Below are positions 10,928 to 28,734 of a DNA stretch of 64,000 nucleotides, in pieces. Source of the DNA: Hormiphora californensis (Eukaryota > Ctenophora > Tentaculata > Cydippida > Pleurobrachiidae); assembly GCA_020137815.1 (NCBI GenBank), contig CM035350.1:3640037-3704036 (forward strand), written 5' to 3'. The notes under the pieces are model-generated. The model saw only the letters and a list, made by a program, of their open reading frames with translations. It was not told where the DNA came from and ran no database searches. The number at the start of each line of letters is the position of its first letter. The stretch's first letter is position 1. The position numbers and the translations under genes were made by a program.

Positions 10928-11088
10928 GGTACATTCGAAGCAGGGGTTCACGCTGTTTATATATTGTCTTTCTGTGTTGTTGATTATTATTATTCCAAGC
11001 GTTCTGATTTCAGTTTACAATCTTTAACAACCCGTTTACGTATCCGTGTATAAATCCTTGTGTGTAACTGTCGCCTGACACTTCCCTC

Positions 11089-11165
11089 TAACAACACCCC
11101 CCTAACAACACCCCTAACAACACCTCTAACAACACCCCTAACAACACCCCTAACAACACGGAACA
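11089..11165. repeat. 12-bp tandem repeat
   Basis: About six copies of a CCCCTAACAACA unit directly in front of the NDUFA7 start codon, so within its promoter or 5' UTR. Confidence 0.85.
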
Positions 11166-11178
11166 ATCTTTATCAGCT

Positions 11179-11726
11179 ATGAGTGGAAACCTAATCCCGG
11201 GTGGCCGGTTCCGGTCAAAACTAATTGAGTTCCTGACCAAGAAGCCCTACCGAGATCATATCAGGTCTCCCCTTACCCAGGCACCCCGGTCCATTCCCAA
11301 ACCCGTCATGCCGGCATCTGAGAACTCCGCGGTATCTGCTAACCCCTACCACCTGAGAGATTCCAGAAGGGAAATGGGTCCTCCTGTTAGTCTACTGAGT
11401 AAACAAATCGCTGCCGGACAAGAAGCAACGTGAGTTACCTTTTTGCTGTTGCATTTCTTTTGAAACGCACTCGTTTTTTAACGTGTGGTGTGCACGTCAA
11501 AAACTGATAAATATCGCATTTTCACACGTTTGGTGGTGACAAACATCCGACTTTAACCTTCGTACAACAAATAACTACTACTACCCACAGACAAGCAGCG
11601 TTTGTGGCCCCTGTCCCCGGTAACGTCTATAACCCTGGTGAAAAGCCATATCAATACGATATCGGGGCTAATGATCGACTTGGACACTTGAGGAAAGATC
11701 CTAAGAAGATTTCACTGTGGGATTAA
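11179..11726 (+). CDS. NDUFA7: NADH dehydrogenase 1 alpha subunit 7 (complex I B14.5a)
   Basis: Two exons, 11179-11429 and 11591-11726, give about 129 residues. The match to NDUFA7 rests on the central NPYHLRDSRREMGPP segment followed by SLLSKQ, which parallels the YYCTRDGRRE...PPS...S region of the family, plus the short basic N-terminal part and overall size (mammalian form about 113 residues). It is an accessory subunit of mitochondrial respiratory complex I, on the matrix side of the inner membrane. The N-terminus is basic and amphipathic, but no clear cleavable presequence is needed in this family. It lies 360 bases downstream of the Rabex-5-like gene on the same strand, with a tandem repeat in front of the ATG. 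Confidence 0.8.
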
Positions 11727-11863
11727 AAAGAACTTATTTTGTATTATAGCGCACACGGACACTGATTGTGATATTACATCATCATGTGATCTTGTTATTG
11801 GTCTAAGTTATTGAGAACTTCTGTACAAATGCTGGGTTTTAGTATATATTCGTGAACATTCTA

Positions 11864-12050
11864 ACCCGGTCGCTTGTAGTCGAAAACGGTAATGGAAAAC
11901 GGAGATACGGTATGAAGATTGAAGACACGCAACCGTGACCAATCAGTGCGCTAGTACGTGCTGACACATGCACTTTTTGCTGCGCGTTATGCAAAGTCTG
12001 CGTCTTATTACTGTAATTCCATTACGGTAATGCCACTACAAGCGGCAGCG
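11864..12050. mobile_element. TA-flanked MITE, GCTTGTAGT ends (copy 1)
   Basis: Inverted ends around CGCTTGTAGT and ACTACAAGCG with TA on each outer side, about 187 bp. The same family is at 47728-47908, and a solo end lies at about 51899. The interior contains the shared CGTGACCAATCAG segment, which in the 47.7 kb copy is in reverse orientation. Confidence 0.55.
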
Positions 12051-12074
12051 TATAGGTGTTCACAGTTGCCTAAA

Positions 12075-12193
<119 letters not shown>

Positions 12194-12209
12194 CCTCTCC
12201 TTTCTAGAG

Positions 12210-13790
12210 ATGCAAACTGCAGTAAGATTGGCACGTGTTTATCGCTCAACTAAATGCTGCAGACACTGTAAGTTGAGTGTTCTTATTTTTCTGTTACACA
12301 TAGTCTTTCTGTTTCTGATTATACGTAATCTTTCTGTTTAGTTTGTGTGACTGCTTGTCCCTCCCTCTAGCTTTATTAATTCTCTGCAGTTTCGGAGCGT
12401 ACCACAGATCACCCCTTCCTCCGGGAGAGATACGAGAGAGGTTATGACGAGAATTTGAAGGTTCTCTTTGGAAAAGAGCATCCTCAACCAAACAGTGATG
12501 AAATTAAATTTTCTGATTTCAAAGCTCTCCGTCCCTCTCTCCAGGCGCAACTGGGCGTGTTAGGTTTTGATAAACCCATGCCAGTTCAGCATGAGACATT
12601 GAAAGCGACACTACAGGGGAGGTATGTATTTCAAAACACACCAAGTTATTCTGAAAAAATGTAATTTGGAGAAAGTTCGAAGTTTATTTTGCCCTTTTTT
12701 CTTCCAGGGACGCTGTCATTAAATCGGTTACTGGAAGTGGTAAGACATTGGCCTTTGTTTTACCCCTGTTGAACAAGATTGGCGCCCAAAGAAAGGGAAT
12801 AGGAGGACAGAGACCCCAGGCAATCATAACAGCACCCACTCGACAATTATGCAGACAAATCAGCAAGTAGGTCAAGTGATCTGTGTTGTTTTTGGGGGAT
12901 TATTATAAGCTTGAACTACGCCCTATCGATATATTTTTCAGTATCTCTCTATCTCCGATCATCTCTCTCAGTGTTGTTGAATCGTTTATTGGGGAGGAGC
13001 GTCTTATCAGAATGTGGTCCGGTATGGGAGAGAGGGTTCGGGGGCAGGCTAAACATGCCAGAGCAGAAGGGAGGGATATCGTCATAGCAACCCCTGGCAG
13101 AACGATGCAGCTTGTCTCCATGAATATTATCAGGTGGGTATTCAGGTGTGATTGAAAAATAGAGAGATTTATTTTCAACAACAAGCTTGTCGCTGCTATT
13201 CCTTCAGGGGATCCCGCCCGCCGCGCCAGTATTTGTTAGCGAAGGGCGTTTTACATTTATACATGTCTTCCCTTACACACCAGACCGGCCGATTTACGGT
13301 TTTTGGTGCTAGACGAGGCAGATGAGCTGTTGCACGATGTGTTCTACAAGCAAATGAAGTGGGTCCTGGACAACTCAAACAAGGACAAACAAATGATAAT
13401 GACAACCGCTACCGTGCCCCGGAATGTACAGTTTGTCATGGATAGATATATGAACCATCACATGATGATCGACATGGGACACACGGTGAGTTTTGTAACA
13501 GTAAACCTTTGATATGAAGTCATGTAAATAATATAGGCTTGGGGACTTTTTCCCTTTGCTAGAAGATGCGTTCTGCATTTGCCCAATTTTTATCTAACTC
13601 ATTTAAAAATTGTGACTACGCCACAGTTGGTGCGATATGGGTCAATCGAAAGTAAATATCCCCCCCCCCGGTGTTTTTAATCCCCCCGGGTTTTATCAAA
13701 AAAATATTTTAACAGAGGCAGAGTACCAGCAAGTGTGAAGCACAAGGCAGTCCTGGTGGATGGGAAACTAGGATTCATGGCAATGAAGTG
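12210..13790 (+). CDS. DEAD-box RNA helicase, C-terminal half lost in corrupted sequence
   Basis: Exons 12210-12267, 12390-12621, 12708-12866, 12972-13133 and 13284-13485 join in phase. They encode the N-terminal RecA-like domain of a DEAD-box helicase: Q-motif region (GFDKPMPVQ), motif I TGSGKT, motif Ia PTRQL, motif Ib TPGR, motif II DEAD and motif III as TAT instead of SAT. The short basic N-terminus could be a mitochondrial presequence, and the size recalls DDX28-type helicases, but I cannot settle the orthologue. A further segment at about 13715-13790 reads RVPASVKHKAVLVDGK, the expected linker into domain 2, but it does not join in phase. Downstream the sequence collapses into homopolymer runs, and motifs IV-VI cannot be found. 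Confidence 0.8.
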
Positions 13791-14090
13791 GATCTAAAGA
13801 GGGTCAAAGGGACTTTTTGTTTTTTAGGCGGTTTTTTGGAATGGAATATTATTCATTTTATGTGAAAAAGAAGAAAAAAAAAGGGGGGGGCCCCCCAAAC
13901 TTTTTTTTTGAAGACCCCTAATTTAAAAAATTGTTAATGAAAGGGGGGGAAAAAAAAGCCCCTTGCTCTAAATTTCCGGGAAAATTTTTACTTTTTGGGG
14001 GAAAAGTTAGAAAGGGGGGGTTTTTGGCCCTTTTTTAAATTTTTTCTTATTTTTTTTTTTCCCAAAAACTCCCCCCTTTTTTTTTCCCCC

Positions 14091-14122
<32 letters not shown>

Positions 14123-14127
14123 CCCCC

Positions 14128-14158
<31 letters not shown>

Positions 14159-15070
14159 AAAAGGGGAAGGGGGAAGGGGGGAAAAGGAAAAGACCCGGGA
14201 AAAAAAAAAAAAAAAGGGGGAAAGGCCGGAAAAAAAGGGGGGGGGGGAGGGGGGGGTTAAACCCCGGGGGAAAAAAAAGGCAAAAAAAAAAGAGATGGAT
14301 CAATAATAAGGGAATTTTTTTCCCCCACAATAGGGTTTATTCCCTTTAGTCCCTTTTGTCCATTATTCCCTCTCTTTTCCCCAAAATTTTCCTCCTTTTT
14401 TTTCTTATTTTTTTTGTTCTTTTTTTTTGGGGGGTTTTTTTGAAATAAACCCCTTTATTTTCCCCCTCCGGTTTTAAAAAATGTCAAAACAACTAATTCC
14501 CTTCCCAAGGTTGAAGGGGGAAAGGGTTCCGAAAAGGTGGGGGAAAAAAGAAAACCCCCTTTTTTTTTTAAAAAAAATTTTTGGTCCCAAACCCCCCCCG
14601 GGGGTTTTGGGAAAAGGGCCCCCCCCCCCATTGCCATCTTTTTTTTTCCCCTTTCCCCTTTTTCCCATTAAAATTTAAAAAAACCCCCTTTTTAAAGTTT
14701 TAAAAAAAAAAACCCCGACAGGGGCAAAAAATTTCGAAAGGGCCGGCCCAAAGAACCAAAAAGCCCCCAAAAAAAAGCGGGTTTTACAAAATTTACCCTT
14801 TTTTTATTTTTTTCCCTTTTTCTCCCCCCCTTTTTTTTTTTTTTTTAAACCCCCCCCCCCCCCTTTTTTTTTTTTAACCCTTAACCACTGGGGGAAAAAA
14901 AAAGGGGGGGGGGCAAAAAAACGAGAAAAAAAACGGGGGGGAATGGAAGGGGGTTTTTTCCCTTTGGATTTTTTTAAATATCCCCAAAAAATTTTTTTTT
15001 GGGGAAAAGGTAAGGCCCATGTTTTTTTTTCCTTTCTCATTAACAACTTGCCCCTTTCAAAAACCCGTTA
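13640..15070. other. Corrupted homopolymer block (likely sequencing or assembly artefact)
   Basis: About 1.4 kb made almost entirely of A, C, G and T homopolymer runs of 5-20 bases, with no codon structure and no resemblance to flanking DNA. It starts gradually inside the helicase gene and ends just before the minisatellite preceding BROX. The run-length pattern looks like failed base calling or consensus rather than a biological repeat. The missing part of the helicase gene probably lies here. Confidence 0.75.
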
Positions 15071-15174
15071 ATTTCCCGGGAAAACTAGAGTTAGAAAAAA
15101 AGATATTATGAATGGTGTTGGTAATTTATTAGCTTTTTTAAATATTTCTAGTAGTACTGTCTTTCTCTAACTAC

Positions 15175-15500
15175 AGGTCCCATGTTCCCCTAACTAGACC
15201 CATGCCCCCTCCCCTAACTGTTCCCCTGACTAGACCCATGCCCCCCTAACTGTTCCCCTGACTAGACCCATGCCCCCCTAACTGTTCCCCTGACTAGACC
15301 CATGCCCCCCTAACTGTTCCCCTGACTAGACCCATGCCCCCTCCCCTAACTGTTCCCCTAACTAGACCCATGCCCCCTAACTGTTCCCCTGACTAGACCC
15401 ATGCCCCCCCCCCCCTATTTGTTCCCCCGACTAGACCCATGTCCCCTAACTGTTATCCTGATTAGACCCATGCCCCCCCCTAACTGTTCTCCTGACTAGA
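15175..15500. repeat. ~32-bp minisatellite before BROX start
   Basis: About ten copies of a unit containing CTAGACCCATGCCCCC and CTAACTGTTCCCCTGA. The last unit reads into the BROX start codon (CTGACTAGACTATG), so the array occupies the BROX 5' UTR or promoter. Confidence 0.9.
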
Positions 15501-15502
15501 CT

Positions 15503-18500
15503 ATGTCTCATTGGTTTCACCGAAACTGCCTTAAGGCAACAGGACCTCTAGATACGAAACATCTTACACCCATCCTTACATCCCAAAAGGCCAACCAAAT
15601 TGTAAAGTAGGTGTAGAAGGGCAAACCTTTTCCATTCATTATCGTTGGGTAAATGGGACGTGGTGGTGCAGTATTATACAGCTCCATTTACAACCCCCTA
15701 CATTTCCAGTGAGTTAAAACAGAAAAGAGCCCAGCTGGTTTCCAAGATGGGTGACCTATTGGCAGATCCAAAAGCTACACCGGTAATCGATGACTATCTG
15801 ACCCTTATTCGGGGCTTTGTGCAGAGTGCAGAAGGCGGGGCTAGTCCCCTACAGGATCTCCTGAAATTCAGATGGACCCAATCACTAGGAACAAGGGAAC
15901 CAGAGTAAGTTTGGAATTTTTATCTAGTCTTGGGTTTGGTCCATGGCAGCATGTTCTCAACTTATAGGGAGGTGAATTATTTGATTTTAAATCGTTGATT
16001 TAAGTAAAAGGTAACAAATCGAATGAATCATGTTTCCAGAGTTCAAAAGTGTGCCATATACGAAGTGGCAAATGTTTGTGTCAACGTTGGGTTGTGGTAC
16101 ATGAAACGGGCAGCTAAAGTCGCCAGTACCAACAAGTAAGACGTCATCATTATCATCCCATTATCATCACATTATCATCCCATTATCACCACACCTCCCA
16201 CTGATTCCCCCACTATATATTAATTACAGTATCATTTCCCACATTGTATTATGACACCCGGCATCGCTCAGCTAAATCATATCTCCCCATTCTGGCACCC
16301 TACCCCGGCCCCCACTCTGACACCCAGCTCACTCAGTTACTGGCACCCTACCCCGACCCCCACTCTGACACCCTGCTCACTCAGTTACTGGCACCCTACC
16401 CCGACCCCCACTCTGACACCCAGCTCACTCAGTTACTGGCACCTTACCCCGGCCCCCACTCTGACACCCAGCTCACTCAGTTACTGGCACCCTACCCCGA
16501 CCCCCACTCTGACACCCAGCTTCCTCAGTTACTGGCACCCTACCCCGACCCCCACTCTGACACCCAGCTTCCTCAGTTACTGGCACCCTACCCCGACCCC
16601 CACTCTGACACCCAGCTTCCTCAGTTACTGGCACCTTACCCCGGCCCCCACTCTGACACCCAGCTTCCTCATCCTGGCACCCTACCCCGACCCCCACTCT
16701 GACACCCAGCTCACTCAGTTACTGGCACCCTACCCCGACCCCCACTCTGACACCCAGCTTCCTCAGTTACTGGCACCCTACCCCGACCCCCACTCTGGCA
16801 CCCAGCTTCCTCATTCTGGCACCCTACCCCGACCCCCACTCTGACACCCAGCTCACTCAGTTACTGGCACCTTACCCCGACCCCCACTCTGACACCCAGC
16901 TTCCTCATTCTGGCACCCTACCCCGACCCCCACTCTGACACCCAGCTCACTCAGTTACTGGCACCTTACCCCGACCCCCACTCTGACACCCAGCTCACTC
17001 AGTTACTGGCACCCTACCCCGACCCCCACTCTGACACCCAGCTCACTCAGTTATGTTGAAGCTGATGCAAAAGAAGTCCATACATGTTTGCGGACAGCGG
17101 CTGGAGTGTTTGAGTATGTTCTGGAGAAGGTAGCCCCAAATTTGGATGGAAGCCAACTAGAGGATTGGCACGATTGTTCCGTACCCGTATTACAAGCGTA
17201 CAAGCTGGAGTGTACTGCCGAGGCCCAGGAAGTTACGGTTGCCAGGGCGATAGAACTGAAACACAAACCGGACCTAATATCTGCACTGAAACAAGGTACT
17301 CTTCTCAACATGGTAGTGTTGAAACGCATTGTGATTTGTCATCAATACATTTTTGGAGGGCTATTTCACAAATTAAAATAAAGAATGTTTTGACACCCCC
17401 CCCCCCCCCCCCCTTCAGTAAGCTATTTAGTGATGCTGATGTTGCACTAAGGGAATCCAACACCGAATACGTAACTAAATGGAGGCGCTATCTTCAGAGC
17501 AAAATCAAGTTCTACAGTGCCTATGCTCGATCCTTTCAGGGGGAATACTTGTTGACACAGGATAAGTGTGGGGAGAGCATCAAAACGTTACAGGAGGCAC
17601 AGAAATGTGAGTCTGTGTGTGTGTGAGTCTGTGTGTTTGTGAGTCTGTGTGTTTGTGAGTCTGTGTGTGTTTGTTGGAATAGTACAGGAATTATTGTGTT
17701 ATACCATGTATATTGATGTTATTTATTCAGTGTACATTCTATTTCAGTGTACAAAGAAGCCCAAGTTCTGTGTAAACAATACGAGAACGCATCGGGTAAT
17801 GCAGTTGGTGAGGTGAGACCTGCGAAGCATCCCTTCTTCCAGAAACTTGGTCCAATCATTGATCTTCGGCTCCAGAAAAGTGAACGGGAAAACGGTTTTA
17901 TGTAAGTGTGAGTAGAGAAAGTGGTAGAGAAAAAAATAATTCTCCGGGACCGATCACACATTGTTACAGCAGAAAAAGATGATTGTCACAGCAAAACCCA
18001 TCTACTCATCTTGTCCAGCCGGAAGGAGAAAACAAAACATCCTCATTTTCAGATACTACCAAAAGGTACCCGAAGATCTGCCAGAGTTAGAGCTGAAAGC
18101 CACCTTTGGTCTTGTAGCTCCCCTACCGTTTGAGGTTCCCCCTGTGCATGCTATATTCACCGAGGAAGCTTACAAGGATTTCACCATACAGCAAACACCC
18201 GGACCCAAAATTGTGAGTAGAGTTATACTGCGAGTGGGAGAGAGAGACAGACTCTTGACTGACACACACCTACCTACACAGACAGACCGAATGACAGAGC
18301 TCGTGTTTGGAAAGCAGCCTGACAAACTTGACGAATTTGGGATGAAACCTACCAAAAAGAAATTTTTTAAACCCAGTGCACCGGCCGCTAAACGGATACG
18401 ATTTGCCCCGCCCTGTCTTGCCATATTGCCGTCATTTTAACACATCCTTGTTGCTGTTTTAATACAATCGGTACTTAAACTAAACACTGACGCCAGACAT

Positions 18501-18867
18501 GTTAATGACAGACAAGTTTTTCCAAAAACTTCCTCGACCAGAAAAGAAACTAGCTATTCTAAAGTCGGCCGGCGCGCTATCGCCACACGACTCTCTTGCA
18601 ATGAAAGGACCACTCTCTTGGCGCGCACGAACTTAAATTTGTAGAAATGAGATCACTCGAAAACATAAATTTTCCGTAGCCGGGTTGCCAAATTACTGGC
18701 TCAATGACTGGGTCACCAGATTACCACTACTAACAAATAGTGACTTAACCCCTCTCTCTCTACTCCAGACAAGTCAAGATAAGGATGACCTACCGCCTGC
18801 CAAGGAAACCGATATTGGGGGTGACACGAACGGGATCAAAAACGATAGTGGCTGTAGCATCCAATAG
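15503..18867 (+). CDS. BROX: BRO1 domain protein BROX
   Basis: Exons 15503-15606, 15710-15904, 16040-16135 (approximate), 17051-17295, 17417-17606, 17748-17901, 18053-18212 and 18769-18867. The product follows BROX from its MSHWFHRN start through the BRO1 domain, with conserved landmarks such as ELIELKH-type AQEVTVARAIELKH, AKWRRYL, CGESIKTLQEA and GFIYYQKVP. BROX binds the ESCRT-III subunit CHMP4 and acts at membranes. The last exon ends in CSIQ, a CaaX box for farnesylation, as in vertebrate BROX. Three oddities stand out: the intron before 17051 is filled by a 48-bp minisatellite containing the acceptor; the junction 17295/17417 is out of phase by one base, next to a poly-C run; and an alternative terminal exon beginning near 18282 would end at 18440 without the CaaX motif. 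Confidence 0.9.
16290..17050. repeat. 48-bp minisatellite filling a BROX intron
   Basis: About 16 copies of a 48-bp unit (some 42 bp) with CCCCCACTCTGACACCCAG and TACTGGCACCCTACCCCGA. Each unit carries CTCACTCAG or CTTCCTCAG followed by TTA, the same sequence as the true acceptor at 17050/17051. Because 48 is divisible by three, all frames stay open for hundreds of bases, giving spurious proline-rich ORFs. Confidence 0.95.
17607..17676. repeat. Donor-containing tandem repeat in BROX intron
   Basis: Four to five copies of a GTGAGTCTGTGTGTTT-like unit starting exactly at the intron's GT donor, so each copy recreates a GTGAGT donor. Confidence 0.85.
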
Positions 18868-19227
18868 ACAATGGGAGACTGAGTGGTGGGGTTCCAAAAG
18901 GAATGACAATAAACAGCGACGATTTTAAATCGTTGGTACATTGGAGTAAGAATATACATATGGGCAGTATGAGTCATAATGGTGAAGTTTTGATTGTTCG
19001 TTTTTTGTGATTTCGTATAACACTATATGTTTTAGCTGAAGAATCTGTAGATACAAACACACTGTATTTTGGAATAGAATATATAGAAATAGATTGGGTG
19101 ACAAAATGTTAAAACTCTGTGTAGTGTTTGATACATACACCTTCATTCCTTGTACTATAGAATCTTTGTTTTCATGCATTCGATGTATATATCGTGATAT
19201 ATTCTGGTCCCGTGTCTCTATATCATC

Positions 19228-21396
19228 CTACTTCAGACACTCTCCCATGATTTCAATAAACCTCTGATACTCGATCATGTCGTCCTCCGTCCCACATCCT
19301 GTCTGTTCAGCCCAGAGGTGCACCAAATTGCCCCTATTTCCACATCGTTCTGCGTAGTTCATTGCTGCCGTGCAGGCTGTTGTCATGCTCACTCCCAGTC
19401 CCTCGAAGAAATCAGACCTCATGTAGTCAGCCACGCAAGCAGCTCTGTACGGTTCAGGATTGATGGATGTCTCATATGTTTTCCAGTCCTCGGCACAGCT
19501 AGCAAGTTGTTCGGTTGAGAACATATCGTCACAGAATTGTTCTGCATCCGGTCTCTTGTTCCCGAACTCTCGCTCCCAATCCCAGAACTTAGTTTTATCA
19601 CACTTCCCGTACCTGTCCACCTCCCAGGTATCTCCAAATTCCAGGGCGGTCTCCATTTGGATTTCAGTTTTCCGGGCAAGCATGTCATCGGAGGGATCGC
19701 CGTTCATGTTGCCACACAAGCCACAAGTCTTGCTGCCAAACGTGTACTCATCAATGAGAAGCTGAGTACTCATCAGTCCATCAAACCTGACGGCGTTGAT
19801 GTGGTTCTTCGCGTCCTTCCAGGTAACCTCCATCCACCCCTCATCGAGTCGTACCCAAACCTCACTTCCCTTCCTCCCAACAAACTTCTCCTTGATTCCA
19901 TCCTGCCTGTACTCAGTCCTTGCCCCGTCCATATTGAGCACCCTGCCCCGCTGCATTTCTATCAGAATGTCCGTGTTCAGGTAGAAGGTTACGGCTGTGA
20001 GACAGCTTCCCTTACCGTGACTAGAGCACGGCTCAAACCTCCCGTAGACATACCAAGATTTGTCATTGCAATCCGCACCCAGCACGTACTCACAATGGCC
20101 ATAGAAATCGAAGGCGTAGTTGTCAAATGTGATGACAGTGGGATCCCCAAACACTTGGCAACTGGGCCCTGGCCAGGAGTTGAACTCGGGAGGTGAAGTT
20201 GTTATTTTTATCTCATGTGAGACGATATCAATGGGCACTGCCTTTCCATTTTTACACTGATGTGCCACACAAACCACTCCAGGCATATCATCCTTGTCTG
20301 TCAGTCTCAGCCTGATTGTGTTGCCATCTCCAAGTTTGCCATTCCAGTCGGGGTTACCGGGAGGCAGGTCCAGGAGGCCGTCTATCGATGGGGACTCTGT
20401 AGTTGGCATGTCTGTAGGCCCATCGTTCGGGAGGGTCCGATACCACGATATAATGGGTGGAGGAGCGGGCACATCGCCTGAAGGAGCTGCTCGACACGTC
20501 AGAGTAAAACTCTTCCCTTCCACCGCCTCAACACGTTTTGGAGGCAGCTCCTTGAAGACTGGTGGGGTGAACTCAGGACAGAACTGGTTTAAGAAGATGG
20601 TGTAGTCTGTGCCCCTCACACAATTATCGTAGTCCAATCTACACGGGTTATAGTAGGTGATACAGTCAGTGCCACAGAGCGGCTCAAAGGTAGCCCCCAC
20701 ACACTCAGGACAGAGACACTGTGCGGTGCCCTCGTGATGATCCGGTACACACACCTTCCCCTTTCCACACGTTACATCCTGACATAGATCATACACCCTC
20801 AGATAAGCATCCTCGTAGGTAACACCCCGAGTATTTGCAGCCACACACCGGTACCAACCCTCATCTGCGTGCTGTACCCGGTCATTCGTCCTGATCACAT
20901 GGGCCGAGGAAACGGATATCTTTGGGTCATCCTCGTCCTTGAGACGGGGCCGTTCCAAACTCGCCTCCTCCCGACGGGTGATGGTTAGTTCAGGGGTCGG
21001 GGCACCCTCAGCCTTGCACTCAAACTGGTAGGTAGACCCAGGACTAACTGTAATGTTCCGGGGACCCTGGATAATAACGGGAGGACTGGCATCCGCATAG
21101 GTCCCATCTCCCAGGTCCGTTATGGTGTACCGTGCACTCTGGTGATCGTCAATGACCCGCACAAACTCGTCCACACCAAACCGCTCTCGTTTGAAGCTAC
21201 GACACAGCTCCCCCAGGTCAGGTAGAACGGCCTCACAATGGCTTTTGTGCTCACATAGGACCTCCAAATCCGTCATTTCCCTACAATCAATGCCCTGAAG
21301 AGCGGCGGGGGATGCCTGGCCGACCATGAAGACCAGGACAAGTAGGCCCGTAAACAATTTAGGAGGAAACATTTTCACGAAGCGATAAACTAACAT
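19228..21396 (-). CDS. Secreted Ig-Kazal-Ig-VWD multidomain protein, intronless
   Basis: One uninterrupted frame of 722 residues. A hydrophobic signal segment lies near residues 12-30. Domains in order: a cysteine-poor leader with four Cys (about 35-75), an Ig I-set domain (about 108-200, with the WYRCVA motif), a Kazal/follistatin-like module (about 204-275, C-x-C-x-C-GTDC pattern), a second Ig domain (about 280-400), a von Willebrand factor D domain (about 412-590, with the CGLCGN motif and FGDPTVITFDNYAF start) and a C8-like cysteine segment (about 620-715). VWD plus C8 occurs in mucins, VWF and zonadhesin; the combination with Ig and Kazal is typical of extracellular matrix or mucus proteins, which I infer here. 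No TIL domain or transmembrane helix is visible. The gene is convergent with BROX. Lack of introns is unusual in this window and may mean retrotransposition. Confidence 0.85.
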   Translation of the reverse strand: MLVYRFVKMFPPKLFTGLLVLVFMVGQASPAALQGIDCREMTDLEVLCEHKSHCEAVLPDLGELCRSFKRERFGVDEFVRVIDDHQSARYTITDLGDGTYADASPPVIIQGPRNITVSPGSTYQFECKAEGAPTPELTITRREEASLERPRLKDEDDPKISVSSAHVIRTNDRVQHADEGWYRCVAANTRGVTYEDAYLRVYDLCQDVTCGKGKVCVPDHHEGTAQCLCPECVGATFEPLCGTDCITYYNPCRLDYDNCVRGTDYTIFLNQFCPEFTPPVFKELPPKRVEAVEGKSFTLTCRAAPSGDVPAPPPIISWYRTLPNDGPTDMPTTESPSIDGLLDLPPGNPDWNGKLGDGNTIRLRLTDKDDMPGVVCVAHQCKNGKAVPIDIVSHEIKITTSPPEFNSWPGPSCQVFGDPTVITFDNYAFDFYGHCEYVLGADCNDKSWYVYGRFEPCSSHGKGSCLTAVTFYLNTDILIEMQRGRVLNMDGARTEYRQDGIKEKFVGRKGSEVWVRLDEGWMEVTWKDAKNHINAVRFDGLMSTQLLIDEYTFGSKTCGLCGNMNGDPSDDMLARKTEIQMETALEFGDTWEVDRYGKCDKTKFWDWEREFGNKRPDAEQFCDDMFSTEQLASCAEDWKTYETSINPEPYRAACVADYMRSDFFEGLGVSMTTACTAAMNYAERCGNRGNLVHLWAEQTGCGTEDDMIEYQRFIEIMGECLK

Positions 21397-28080
<6,684 letters not shown>

Positions 28081-28734
28081 GGATCGTTTCTAACTTGCTT
28101 GCAGGGTGTTGCTATTCCTGGTGATCGGAACTTCCGGTTGCTTCACTGGGGTACCAACGTAGTTCGTGCTTTCCCTGTCTATAGTTAACCAGTTGTCCTG
28201 TTTTGTTGTTGTTTTTTCTGGTCCTCTGCTTCGTGCTTCTTCCCTTTTTTCGGTGTTGATGTTTGTCGTGCAGGGATGCACTGTCTCTGGTTTAGTAATT
28301 TTATGACTTTCCTCTGTTTTTGGCTGACCCAATGAGTGACTGATTGACGACATTTCGGAGTGTTCGGTCTTTGTACTTGAATGTGTCGACTGGGGTCCCT
28401 CACTGCCTCCCCTTTTGACAGGTTTATGACAGTGAGGGTACACCCATCCAAACATGTATATTATACACACTCCACTTTCCTGTTTGTGTGTCTTTGATGA
28501 TCTGGGGTTTACTTGTATACGGGATATCATGTCTTCAATGTCCTGAAGTTTGGCAAAATGTTTACTCCTGCCTCGTATTTAACTGTGTTCCGTTATTGTT
28601 TTCCTTGTACTCCAGCATTTGTTCGTTTAGAAACTTATTTAGGAGTTCCCGTCCGTCCTTGATGTATTGTCCTGGTTTGTTTCTCCGAAGATAGTGAGAA
28701 GAGTTTTTTATCTAATAAAAAGTTGTCCAGCGTT

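Noticed and set aside
13995-14680. Lys/Pro/Gly-rich ORFs
   Set aside because: They arise from homopolymer runs in the corrupted block.
16244-16844. Pro-rich ORFs of 150-200 codons
   Set aside because: They are translations of the 48-bp intronic minisatellite in BROX; every frame is open because the unit is a multiple of 3.
28090-28530. 146-codon Ser/Thr-rich minus-strand frame
   Set aside because: Low-complexity composition, no recognised domain or splice context; could be retroelement remains but unsupported.
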